A stretch of DNA of 64,000 nt. It comes from Xenorhabdus indica. GTDB lineage: Bacteria; Pseudomonadota; Gammaproteobacteria; Enterobacterales; Enterobacteriaceae. The stretch lies in NCBI RefSeq assembly GCF_014467235.1, contig NZ_NKHP01000006.1, positions 124,001 through 188,000 on the forward strand, given 5' to 3'. Below, one piece after another: positions 1 to 8,520 of this stretch. The notes beneath the pieces are model-generated. The model was not told where the DNA came from, did no database searches, and saw only the letters and a program-made list of their open reading frames with translations. A program made the translations under genes and the position numbers. Position 1 is the stretch's first letter. Each line of letters opens with the position of its first letter.

Positions 1-577
1 CCTTAGCCATTAGCCTGTCCTGTAAGATTTTTTCAGCTTTTAGCTGATCGCGTCTGTGAATGAGAAAAACCCGCCTTGCTATATTAGAAAGATACAATGC
101 CTCTTCGACGGCGGTATTACCGCCACCTATTACCGCCACATCCTGGCCTTTAAAGAAAAAACCATCGCAAGTCGCACAGGCAGAAAGCCCCTGACCATAT
201 AATTTATTTTCACCAGGTAGATTCAAATAACGCGCTGTTGAACCTGTTGCAATAATAATACTTTCTGCCTGGTATTCGTTTTTCTCCCCTGAAACTAAGA
301 AAGGCCTAGCATCAAAATCAATTGAAACTATATGGTCATGAATTATTTCTGAAATAAATTCTTTTGCGTGATTATCCATTCTTAGCATCAATTCAGGGCC
401 TGTTGTTCCCCTCGGCTCTCCCGGCCAGTTTTCAACATCAGAGGTATTCATTAGTTGCCCTCCCACTTCCAAGCCGGAGACAACAATAGGAGAAAGACCC
501 GCCCTAGCCGCATATATCGCCGCTGTATACCCAGCAGGACCAGTTCCTATAATGAGTACTTTCGTATAAAAAGACAT
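1..577 (-). CDS. Thioredoxin reductase-like FAD/NAD(P) oxidoreductase (3' end outside window)
   Basis: The N-terminal 192 residues are present, starting at ATG 575-577. Near the start there is a dinucleotide-binding motif (GTGPAG). The redox motif CATCDG follows, then a second nucleotide-binding motif ([10 protein letters not shown]) and an HRRD segment, all in the order seen in bacterial TrxB. The CATCDG motif is that of housekeeping TrxB. Known holomycin clusters contain a TrxR-like dithiol oxidase (HlmI) that forms the ring disulfide, and this gene sits where that enzyme would be expected. Whether it is the dithiol oxidase or a second TrxB serving the adjacent thioredoxin cannot be decided from sequence. 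It is transcribed behind the thioredoxin gene with a 100-base gap, probably as one operon. The C-terminus is cut by the window edge. Confidence 0.88.
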   Translation of the reverse strand, partial: MSFYTKVLIIGTGPAGYTAAIYAARAGLSPIVVSGLEVGGQLMNTSDVENWPGEPRGTTGPELMLRMDNHAKEFISEIIHDHIVSIDFDARPFLVSGEKNEYQAESIIIATGSTARYLNLPGENKLYGQGLSACATCDGFFFKGQDVAVIGGGNTAVEEALYLSNIARRVFLIHRRDQLKAEKILQDRLMAK

Positions 578-677
578 TAAATGCTCCTTGGGTTACCAGT
601 TAACAGCATAATGATAATATTGGCTTAGGCATTAGAGGAGACAGGCTCCTTACACCGCAAATATCATCCAACCTGAA

Positions 678-998
678 CTACAAATTCTGAGAAACCATAT
701 CCTTAAATTGTGATAACGAAGCGACCCCAATAAGAGAATCAACAGGCAACCCATCTTTATACACTAACGTTGTTGGTATGCTGCGAATACCATATTTCAT
801 AGCAATATCATAGGCTTCATCAATATTAACTTCTGCGAAAGTGGCACTCGCTTTCATGTCGTTTGATAACTGGCTAAATGTTGGTGCAACTGCACGACAC
901 GGCCCGCACCACGGTGCCCAAAATCTGACAACGCAGATCCCTTTAGTATTGACTACACTATCAAAATTCTTTTCAGTTAATTCAATTAATGTATTCAT
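678..998 (-). CDS. Thioredoxin
   Basis: A 106-residue single-domain thioredoxin. It has the active site WCGPC (Trp30, Cys31, Cys34) and the cis-proline in SIPTT (Pro75), so it should be a functional dithiol-disulfide oxidoreductase in the cytoplasm. It lies upstream of and co-directional with the thioredoxin reductase-like gene. Being next to a reductase and a dithiolopyrrolone cluster rather than beside rho suggests it is an additional, cluster-associated copy. It may reduce or buffer the ene-disulfide product or an enzyme of the pathway; that role is inferred. Confidence 0.9.
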   Translation of the reverse strand: MNTLIELTEKNFDSVVNTKGICVVRFWAPWCGPCRAVAPTFSQLSNDMKASATFAEVNIDEAYDIAMKYGIRSIPTTLVYKDGLPVDSLIGVASLSQFKDMVSQNL

Positions 999-1555
999 AT
1001 TGAATCCTTAGTTATGCGCAAGGTAATGACTAACTTAACTTATCTAACACAATATTCAATTATTATATTGAATATATAAAAACAATCAACCGTTCTTTTC
1101 CTATCAAAGAACAAGATTTTTTATTGATTAATAACAATTAGTTATAAAAACCAAAACAAATTACATCCAAAAATGCTAAGAACGCCAGACAGATGCAATA
1201 GCTAAAATGTTTAACCCCTGAATGACCTTTGATCAGTAGTAAACAATCACTAATAGGGTATTTTCATATGTTTATTATCCAAAACACAAGTCAGAAATAA
1301 TTAACAATATGTTGATAAATAATGTTTTTTATTCTCACACCCATACATTTTAGGTTTCCGAAGAGTAGCCATTGATATAATATAAATCTTAAATAGAATA
1401 ATTGAATATTGTAGTAAAATAGTGAGTATCAGCCCCAATAAAAAGCATCCATACCCAACAGATTTCGAATTGCTTCATAGCTGTATGGGATCACTACCAA
1501 CTAAAAAGGCAATTGGAAAATGAAGGGGATAGGTACAAGATTAAGGATAGAAAAC
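999..1555. other. AT-rich divergent intergenic region
   Basis: This stretch separates the leftward thioredoxin operon from the rightward carboxymuconolactone-decarboxylase-like gene, so it should contain divergent promoters. It is very AT-rich, with many poly-A/T stretches, and I could not choose a -10/-35 pair with confidence. No gene or RNA was recognised. Confidence 0.5.
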
Positions 1556-1912
1556 ATGAGTAAGATACAAACTGTGAATGAACAAATTCATACTTTTTCT
1601 GATGCCATCTGCACTATGGCTCAAGCTTCATCTGATGTCGCCTCTGCCTTTGAGAAACTTTACACAACAACATTAATTGATGGAAAAATAAGCCATAAAA
1701 TTAAAGAGTTAATTGCAATAGCAATCGCAATAACCTCAGGCTCTGAGGAATCACTTAGAAACCACATTCGTTCAGGTATAGCAAGTGGATTAACGCGAGA
1801 AGAGCTCGTTGAGGGAATTAACGTAGCAATATTGATGAAAGGTGAAAATGCTTTTATTTATAGTGCAAAAGCATTAACTCTGTATGACATTGAGAAAAGC
1901 AGTGAACGCTAA
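1556..1912 (+). CDS. Carboxymuconolactone decarboxylase (CMD/AhpD)-like protein lacking the CxxC
   Basis: A small all-helical protein of 118 residues from the ATG at 1556, which has AAGGA seven bases upstream; an earlier in-frame ATG at 1520 has no comparable ribosome site. The segment around residues 51-90 (KELIAIAIAI ... RNHIRSGIASGLTREEL) follows the CMD/AhpD pattern. In AhpD-type proteins the catalytic site is CxxC followed by a conserved His. Here the His is present (His70) but the two cysteine positions read Ser63 and Ser66. It is therefore unlikely to act as a peroxidase-type thiol enzyme, and may be structural, regulatory or catalytic in another way. It is the first rightward gene ahead of the NRPS, 820 bases upstream of it. 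Confidence 0.75.
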   Translation: MSKIQTVNEQIHTFSDAICTMAQASSDVASAFEKLYTTTLIDGKISHKIKELIAIAIAITSGSEESLRNHIRSGIASGLTREELVEGINVAILMKGENAFIYSAKALTLYDIEKSSER

Positions 1913-1952
1913 AAATCAATATTATCTATTGAGCCCTCCTATCCATTATGAA

Positions 1953-1982
1953 ACAAGCCCCGTTGAAAACAATGGGGTTTGT
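1953..1982 (+). terminator. Hairpin after the CMD-like gene
   Basis: A stem of about 13 bp, ACAAGCCCCGTTG with CAATGGGGTTTGT (two G-T positions), closes on an AAAA loop 40 bases past the stop codon. No clean T-run follows, so termination is only moderately likely. Confidence 0.45.
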
Positions 1983-2339
1983 CAGTGATTAAAATAATTT
2001 AAAATCTAATTTAAGTAGAACTATCACACCATTCCCTTACTTATAATCTTCCCGTGGTGTTTTGCAATATATCCTACAGGTATAGAAAAGAATACAGAAT
2101 TCAAATATATTAAGTTATTAGTTATTAAAATTCATCTAACGTTAGCACAAAAAATCCAGGCAGATCATGTCCACTATCCCAATAATGATTAAATAGCTGC
2201 ATCGTCAGGATTTCAGACATAAGAAATCGATGAGCGTTCCTCATAAATTCATTCAATATCGAAAGGCAGACGTAATTTATTACTTTTGATCAATATGAAC
2301 CTTTAAAAACGTTCCTTTAATCTGTTATCTTGAATATTT

Positions 2340-2359
2340 TTCGTGATTCATATCACGAA
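2340..2359. promoter_or_regulatory. CRP-like palindrome upstream of the NRPS
   Basis: Perfect 8-bp arms TTCGTGAT and ATCACGAA are separated by four bases. The core CGTGA-N6-TCACG has the spacing of a CRP site (TGTGA-N6-TCACA) with one change in each half. It lies about 375 bases before the NRPS start. Binding by CRP or a related factor is inferred. Confidence 0.45.
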
Positions 2360-2462
2360 TTAAATATATTTTAACATATCGTGCAACGTCTTTATATCAA
2401 ATCAGATAGGTATTTAGAGATCCCCATTTTTTATATAAAAAATTATTAACCTTATATCATAA

Positions 2463-2487
2463 TTTGATAACACAGAGTGTTATCAAA
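2463..2487. promoter_or_regulatory. Perfect 11-bp inverted repeat, operator or attenuator
   Basis: TTTGATAACAC and GTGTTATCAAA are perfect complements around AGA. A run of eight T begins at 2491, so in RNA this would be a terminator-like hairpin 240 bases ahead of the NRPS. As DNA it could equally be an operator. Nothing here decides between the two. Confidence 0.5.
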
Positions 2488-2733
2488 ATGTTTTTTTTGT
2501 GTAAAAATGAATCGAAAAATAAAATTTAACACCTTACCAGAATTAATTAAAACTCAAAAAAACATTATTTTTCATAAAGTTAAAAATAATAAATTATAAT
2601 AGTAAATTTTATTTATATTTCAAGAAAAAACAAATACAAGCGGGTTCTTCATTAAAAAGCTTGACTGCATTATCAGCAATTCTTTATTACAAAAATAAAA
2701 ATTTACTTATTAATCAAACACAGGGGATAATGC

Positions 2734-5700
2734 ATGCAAAACTTTCTCAAGGCATTACAAGAATCCGGATTAAAAATCTCTATTTCTTCTGAATTATTTA
2801 AATCAGAAAATAAAAATTCAGAAATCAAGTTATCTCAACTGAAAAGACAGATCAGTGGAATGCTTCGAAATAGGTTACCTTTAAACATTACCACTCCCAT
2901 AACTCTACAAAAAGATATTATTGAAGAAAAATATTTCCCATTAACAGATATTCAATATGCTTATTTAATTGGACGTAATCCTGGATTAGAATTAGGAGGA
3001 TTAACTAGCTGTTTATATAAAGAGTTAGATATTAAATCATTAGATATCAATTCATTAAATTGTGCATTTAATAAAATCATTGTATATCACCCTATGTTGA
3101 GGGCAACATTGTCTTTAGACGGACAACAACAGATCTTACCTACTCCATTGAATTACACCATTCCTATTCAGGATATTAGCGAATACACTACATCAGAAAA
3201 AAAACAAATACTGTCAAGTATTCGCCAGGAAATGGAAAAACAATTATTACCTCTTGATAAAACACCTACATTCGATATACGTGCAACAATAATTAATGAC
3301 GATATGACTCGTTTACATATTTATTTTGACCTTATGTTTGTGGATCTGCATAGCACCCACTTGATATTACGTGATTGGTGGCATGTTTACCAAGGTCATG
3401 AGTTACCAACATTCACCACTAATATGAATTTCCACACTTATATAAACTCAGAGCGTTACCTGCAAGGGGAATCACAAGGGCTACGTGACAAAGATTATTG
3501 GGAAAAACAGTTGGATGTTCTACCACAACCGCCAGAGCTACCATTGAAAACAATTCCTGAATTAATCTCTTCCCCTTTGATCAAACGTTACAGGCGGAAA
3601 ATCACGACTGAAACATTACAAGCTCTCAGGCAAAAAGCAGAATTACGTCAATTAACTCTGGAAACCGTGTTTCTCGGCATGTATGCAGAAGTCCTGCGCC
3701 AATGGTCCAAACACCAAATTTTTACACTAACTATTACCCAATTTGGGCGGCGACCCTATTTTGATGGCATTGAAAATGTTGTCGGTAATTTTATTCACCC
3801 CATGTTGCTTGGAATACAGGGAACAAGAGAAGAAAGCCTCAATGATCGTTTAATACAGATCCAAACTGATTTGATGATGAATCGCTGGCATTCTTCTTAC
3901 AATGGTGTCCAAGTTCTTAGAGAGCTGACCCGCCGAAAGCATCACAACCGAGCAGCAACAGCTCCCATAGTATTCAGCAATACTCTGACAGCCAATTTAG
4001 ATGATGTAGTGACAGAGATCGGCTGGGAGAATGCTATCCATACTTACAGCAGTAATCAAACGCCACAAATCTGGTTAGAGAACCAACTGGTTCGTGTTGA
4101 TGGTTTTGTTCAAATTAACTGGAACACTATCTATGAATTGTTCCCTGATGGAATGGTAGAAGCCATGCTGGATGCTTATCTGACACTAATTGAGACTTGT
4201 GCAGAAGATGATGCTTTATGGGATAAAAATACATCATTGGTGAAGTTACCCGCGTCAGATATGACAGAACGGGAAAACGCTAATGCAACAGCTACAACAT
4301 TCGATATCAAATTGCTACATGAAATAGTTTTGCAGGCAGCCGCAAAATTTCCTGATGAAGTCGCCCTTATTCAGGGAGAAAAACAAATTACTTATGCAGA
4401 AATGGTTAACAAAGCCGGTTCAATAACCCAACAACTTCAGGCTGCTACCCAAATTCATCCCAATGACATTGTCGCTGTCTCCTTACCACAAGGCCCTGAG
4501 TTGGTAATCGGATTGCTCGCTGTTCTTATGTCAGGTGCTGCCTACGTAGCCATCGATCCCCAACTCCCTGCTGAACGTCGAATGAATTTGATTAATCGTT
4601 GTTCAGCCAAAGGCATTATCACTGCTAGCACAGCATTTGACCATAATGAGTTTTCGGGTCTGCCCCGGATTAATCTGGACAAGTGTCCTATGGACAACTC
4701 AATGGATATCGCACATTGGTCTTCTATACCTTCAGTACAGGGACCAGATGATCTGGCATATGTTATTTTTACTTCCGGTTCAACCGGAGAACCGAAAGGT
4801 GTCATGGCCTCCCACCGTAATGCAGCAAATACTGTGTTTGATATAAATCACAAATTCCACGTTACAGAAAAAGATGCCGTATTATCTGTTGCACCTGCGG
4901 GGTTCGACTTGTCTGTTTATGATTATTTCGGACTACTGGGAGTAGGCGGAAAAGTTATTTTTTCCATCCCAGAGACAGCCAATGATCCGAAAGTCTGGCT
5001 GGAAATACTCATCAAACATCAGATTACTATCTGGGATAGCGTTCCTGCCCCCATGAAAATATTGGTAGACAGAAACGGCTCTGCACTTGCCGAAAGCAAA
5101 TTAAGGCTCATCCTCATGAGCGGAGACTGGATACCTGTTGATCTGCCTGGGCGCATCCGGGAAACGTTGCCAAATGCGGCAATAATCAGCCTTGGTGGAG
5201 CTACCGAAGGCTCCATCTGGTCAATACATTATCCTATTGAGAAAATCGATCAAAACTGGAAAAGCATTCCTTATGGTAAGCCATTGGCAAACCAGACTTT
5301 TCATGTTTTAAATAGTTGGCTTCTTCCCTGCCCCAAATGGGTGACCGGAGAACTCTACATTGGTGGCGTTGGCGTAACCCACGGTTATTTGGGCGACGCA
5401 GAAAAAACCTCACTTCGCTTTATTACTCATCCCATCACTGGTGAACGGCTGTACAAAACGGGAGATTTAGGACGATATATTGAAGATGGTCTGATAGAGA
5501 TTTTAGGGCGTGAAGATAATCAGGTAAAAATCAATGGATATCGCATTGAATTAGGCGAAATTGAAGCCTGCCTCCTGAATCATGAAAATGTCAGCCATGT
5601 TGTCATTGACGCTCCGGTTCATGCCAAAACCGGACAACGACACATCGTTGCTTATGTTGTCCCTGAGAATACAGAAACATTAAATGCCCCGGACTATTTT

Positions 5701-6135
5701 CAGGAACAGTTGCGGAAAATTGCCCAAAAAACTTTGCCCTCTTATATGGTGCCTAATTACTATGTCGTATTGCCTCATATGCCATTAACCAGTAATGGAA
5801 AAATTGATCGTAAGGCCCTGCCAATCCCTTGGTCTGGTAACGAAGAACACGCTGATGCTCCAGTCAAACCTGCCAATGAGACAGAAACAATCATCCTGAA
5901 ACTCTGGCAGGCACAGCTCCAACATGATGATTTTGATGTCACCGATGGCTTTTTTGATATTGGTGGCGATTCACTGCATGCGGTTGGTTTACTTAGTGCA
6001 CTGCGACAAGAATTTAACATTACACCCGCTGGCGAACAGGACATCATTGAAGGTCTGTTCATGAACGCTAATATCCAGTCTTTCTCCCGCATTATCAAAA
6101 CAATTGTTCAATCTCAAACGGAGAATGACCTATGA
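2734..6135 (+). CDS. Non-ribosomal peptide synthetase, Cy-A-T, probable cysteine-activating
   Basis: An 1133-residue single-module NRPS; AGGGG lies upstream of the ATG. A cyclisation-type condensation domain is shown by YFPLTDIQYAYLIGR (about 67-81), the Cy-specific D199-x4-D204, LPQPPELPL and SNQTPQIWLE. The adenylation domain has FTSGSTGEPKG (about 680), TGELYIGG, KTGDLGR and NGKIDRKALP (about 1021-1030). The carrier domain has GGDSL with the phosphopantetheine Ser at about 1080. The pocket read by eye (FDLSVYD, LMSGD, LGGATEGSIWS) fits the cysteine code DLYNLSLIW at most positions. There is no terminal thioesterase. In holomycin biosynthesis one such Cy-A-T protein makes the Cys-Cys dipeptide, which is the proposed role here. 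It overlaps the next gene by four bases. Confidence 0.93.
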   Translation: MQNFLKALQESGLKISISSELFKSENKNSEIKLSQLKRQISGMLRNRLPLNITTPITLQKDIIEEKYFPLTDIQYAYLIGRNPGLELGGLTSCLYKELDIKSLDINSLNCAFNKIIVYHPMLRATLSLDGQQQILPTPLNYTIPIQDISEYTTSEKKQILSSIRQEMEKQLLPLDKTPTFDIRATIINDDMTRLHIYFDLMFVDLHSTHLILRDWWHVYQGHELPTFTTNMNFHTYINSERYLQGESQGLRDKDYWEKQLDVLPQPPELPLKTIPELISSPLIKRYRRKITTETLQALRQKAELRQLTLETVFLGMYAEVLRQWSKHQIFTLTITQFGRRPYFDGIENVVGNFIHPMLLGIQGTREESLNDRLIQIQTDLMMNRWHSSYNGVQVLRELTRRKHHNRAATAPIVFSNTLTANLDDVVTEIGWENAIHTYSSNQTPQIWLENQLVRVDGFVQINWNTIYELFPDGMVEAMLDAYLTLIETCAEDDALWDKNTSLVKLPASDMTERENANATATTFDIKLLHEIVLQAAAKFPDEVALIQGEKQITYAEMVNKAGSITQQLQAATQIHPNDIVAVSLPQGPELVIGLLAVLMSGAAYVAIDPQLPAERRMNLINRCSAKGIITASTAFDHNEFSGLPRINLDKCPMDNSMDIAHWSSIPSVQGPDDLAYVIFTSGSTGEPKGVMASHRNAANTVFDINHKFHVTEKDAVLSVAPAGFDLSVYDYFGLLGVGGKVIFSIPETANDPKVWLEILIKHQITIWDSVPAPMKILVDRNGSALAESKLRLILMSGDWIPVDLPGRIRETLPNAAIISLGGATEGSIWSIHYPIEKIDQNWKSIPYGKPLANQTFHVLNSWLLPCPKWVTGELYIGGVGVTHGYLGDAEKTSLRFITHPITGERLYKTGDLGRYIEDGLIEILGREDNQVKINGYRIELGEIEACLLNHENVSHVVIDAPVHAKTGQRHIVAYVVPENTETLNAPDYFQEQLRKIAQKTLPSYMVPNYYVVLPHMPLTSNGKIDRKALPIPWSGNEEHADAPVKPANETETIILKLWQAQLQHDDFDVTDGFFDIGGDSLHAVGLLSALRQEFNITPAGEQDIIEGLFMNANIQSFSRIIKTIVQSQTENDL

Positions 6136-7781
6136 GCAAGGCGTACGATTATATCGTGGTAGGAGGAGGTTCAGCAGGGTGTGTGGTGGCATCACGCCTG
6201 TCCGAAAATAGTACTAAGTCCGTACTGTTAATTGAAGCAGGTCACGAATCTGATGCACACAACCCTGCCAGCCCACTCAGGGATGCGTCAAGGCTCGTGC
6301 TGGAAGGGTATAACTGGGATTATGAAGCCAATGTACGCGACGGCGAGCGTTTCTCTGAACTTGTTCACTCTCTCGCTTCCCCCCAAAATGACAAACAACA
6401 GGATCGCAAGCATAAGAAACGTAATCCATTCAATTATCGGGCGGGAAAAGTACTTGGTGGTTCTTCCGCTGTCAACGGCGCCATCGCTCTGAGAGGATTT
6501 CCGAGCGATTTTGATCAATGGGCTCAAATGGGTTGCCCGAACTGGTCTTGGGAGCAAGTACTACCGTGGTTTAAGCATCTGGAGAATGATATCGATCGTA
6601 TTGGTGATGATAACCACGGTTCGCAGGGACCCATGTGTCTGCGCAGGCCCTCAAACAGTGAGATCCACCCACTGGACATGGCATTTTCTCGTGCCTGCGA
6701 GCAGTCTGGTGTGCCTTATGTTGACGATCTCAATGTCGGTGAAGGGCCCGCAGTCGGCCCTGTGCCCGCGAATGTTATTCATGGAGCAGAAAGAGTCGAT
6801 GTTTATCGTTCCTACCTTGAACCGTTCCTGAATAGAAAAAATCTGCATGTGATGACTGATGCACTCACCACACAGATAATTTTTAACGGCACTGTCGCTT
6901 CAGGGGTGAAGACTATTCAATCAGGGAAAGAACAGGTTCACCGGAGCAAGCAAATCGTACTTTGTGCCGGGGCAATTGGCTCAGCAACATTATTGCAGCG
7001 TTCAGGTGTCGGTGATCCAGAACATCTGAACACGTTAGATATCCCTGTTATTGCTCAAGTGCCAGCCGTTGGCAGAAATCTGACTGATCATGCATCAGTG
7101 GTACTTTGGGCACTTCCCAAAGCAGGTGTTTGTACAACCGGCCTGCCATGGCGGCAAATTGCTGCCCGTATCAGCAGTGGTCACGACGAAAAAGTCGATA
7201 TACAAATCGGCTTACTGAACAACGTTGCCAGCAACACTGTACCGGGATTCAGAGACCGGGTGACTTATCCAATGTTGGTTGGGGCTTCTGTAATGTTAAT
7301 GCGCCCGGAAATTCAAGGTCGGGTCTTCATCAGTTCCAAGACTCCGACAGTATTGCCCCAAATTGATCTTCCATTAGCCCGTACCCCATCAGATATTGCA
7401 CGTCTTATCGGAGGGGTGCGTAAGATTTGGGAAATTTTACGTTCTCCAGAAGTGGATGCTTTCCTTGATGGAATACAATTTTGGTCTGACTCAATGATTT
7501 ATAACGACACAATCATGAGCAGTGCAATAAAAAACCTTGTCAATCCGGGTTGGCATGCGTCCGGAACACTCAGAATGGGTATCTGTGGAGATCCTGATAG
7601 CGCCACACACGAAGATGGTCGGGTGCATGGCATTACTGGTGTCACAGTCGCTGATGCTTCCCTATTTCCCACCATTCCCTCCATGCCCACTAATCTGACA
7701 ACCATCATGACCGCTGAACGCATTGTCAGTTTCCTTATAAAGAGAGAATCCACCGGTGACAGGAGGACAGATGGACACTAA
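6132..7781 (+). CDS. GMC-family FAD-dependent oxidoreductase
   Basis: 549 residues. The N-terminal FAD-binding motif is VGGGSAGCVVASRL (about 9-22). The GMC signature region includes GGSSAVNGAIALRG, and the C-terminal catalytic segment is WHASGTLRMG followed by ADASLFPTIPSMPTNLT. Length and motifs match choline-dehydrogenase/glucose-oxidase-like enzymes. A glucose-methanol-choline oxidoreductase is one of the four flavoenzymes of the holomycin pathway, so a role in oxidising the Cys-Cys intermediate is likely. The start overlaps the NRPS stop (ATGA), which indicates translational coupling. The 3' end overlaps the thioesterase gene. Confidence 0.9.
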   Translation: MSKAYDYIVVGGGSAGCVVASRLSENSTKSVLLIEAGHESDAHNPASPLRDASRLVLEGYNWDYEANVRDGERFSELVHSLASPQNDKQQDRKHKKRNPFNYRAGKVLGGSSAVNGAIALRGFPSDFDQWAQMGCPNWSWEQVLPWFKHLENDIDRIGDDNHGSQGPMCLRRPSNSEIHPLDMAFSRACEQSGVPYVDDLNVGEGPAVGPVPANVIHGAERVDVYRSYLEPFLNRKNLHVMTDALTTQIIFNGTVASGVKTIQSGKEQVHRSKQIVLCAGAIGSATLLQRSGVGDPEHLNTLDIPVIAQVPAVGRNLTDHASVVLWALPKAGVCTTGLPWRQIAARISSGHDEKVDIQIGLLNNVASNTVPGFRDRVTYPMLVGASVMLMRPEIQGRVFISSKTPTVLPQIDLPLARTPSDIARLIGGVRKIWEILRSPEVDAFLDGIQFWSDSMIYNDTIMSSAIKNLVNPGWHASGTLRMGICGDPDSATHEDGRVHGITGVTVADASLFPTIPSMPTNLTTIMTAERIVSFLIKRESTGDRRTDGH

Positions 7782-8496
7782 TTGCAGGCGGGTCATTTAC
7801 GCCTTCCCACATGCGGGAGCAACAACAGCGATTTATCGCCCCTGGCTGAATGATCTCATGACAACCCAATCTGCGATCTTACAGCCTGTCGCGATACCCG
7901 GCCGTGGTCATTTGGCTAAAGAGCCTGCAATCCACGATCTCGATTTACTGATTAAGCGCTTATCATCAGATATCTGGGCCGACTTTCAGCAGAAAAAGGC
8001 CCAGGAAAATACCGAATGGATAACCTTTGGTCATAGTTTTGGTGGTGTGCTGAGTATCGCTGTGGGGCAAGAGATAATGAAAAACTATGGGACTTCTCCC
8101 CTGTTTGGTGTGGTATCCAGCTCTGTTCCACCTCACCTCCAACTGAAAGATGAACGGCATAAATGGACTAATGAACAATTGATTCAGAAAACCAAAGAGG
8201 ATCAAGGAACACCTGAAGCAATATTGAACGAACCTGCACTGATAAAACCAATCATTCGTCAATTACGTAGTGATTACCTGATCCGCAGCCAATTTTCTCA
8301 ACTCGACAATATACAGGTGAATTACCCACTAATACTGATTTCCGCGACCCAAGACATTGATGTCACTTTGGAAGAGATGAAAGCCTGGAAAAACTACACC
8401 TCTAACGATATTTCACTCATCAATATTGAAGGGGATCATTTTGCTGTATACCGACACTGGAACACTATCAAGCAAATACTACTGAGCAATGAATGA
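7771..8496 (+). CDS. Type II thioesterase (alpha/beta hydrolase)
   Basis: About 241 residues from the ATG at 7771, which has AGGAGG five bases upstream; an in-frame GTG at 7756 would add five residues but has a poorer site. The nucleophile elbow is GHSFGG (Ser89), and the catalytic His lies in GDHFAVY near the C-terminus. The N-terminal AFPHAGATTAIYRPW is typical of the external thioesterases that accompany NRPS systems and release misprimed or finished acyl groups from the carrier domain. It overlaps the GMC gene, so it is in the same operon. A stand-alone thioesterase is also found in other dithiolopyrrolone clusters. Confidence 0.9.
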   Translation: MDTNCRRVIYAFPHAGATTAIYRPWLNDLMTTQSAILQPVAIPGRGHLAKEPAIHDLDLLIKRLSSDIWADFQQKKAQENTEWITFGHSFGGVLSIAVGQEIMKNYGTSPLFGVVSSSVPPHLQLKDERHKWTNEQLIQKTKEDQGTPEAILNEPALIKPIIRQLRSDYLIRSQFSQLDNIQVNYPLILISATQDIDVTLEEMKAWKNYTSNDISLINIEGDHFAVYRHWNTIKQILLSNE

Positions 8497-8520
8497 ACTG
8501 ATAAAAAATCAGGAGTGAAT

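Larger units (their letters stand above)
1983..2733. other. Long AT-rich leader region upstream of the NRPS
   Basis: A long untranslated stretch before the NRPS start. It contains two clear palindromes, listed separately (2340-2359 and 2463-2487), and long A/T tracts. No conserved gene is visible. It probably holds the NRPS operon promoter and its control sites. Confidence 0.55.

Noticed and set aside
2488-2529. 13-codon frame with a Cys codon as an NRPS leader peptide
   Set aside because: No ribosome-binding site, and it lies in a poly-T/A tract where such frames arise by chance.
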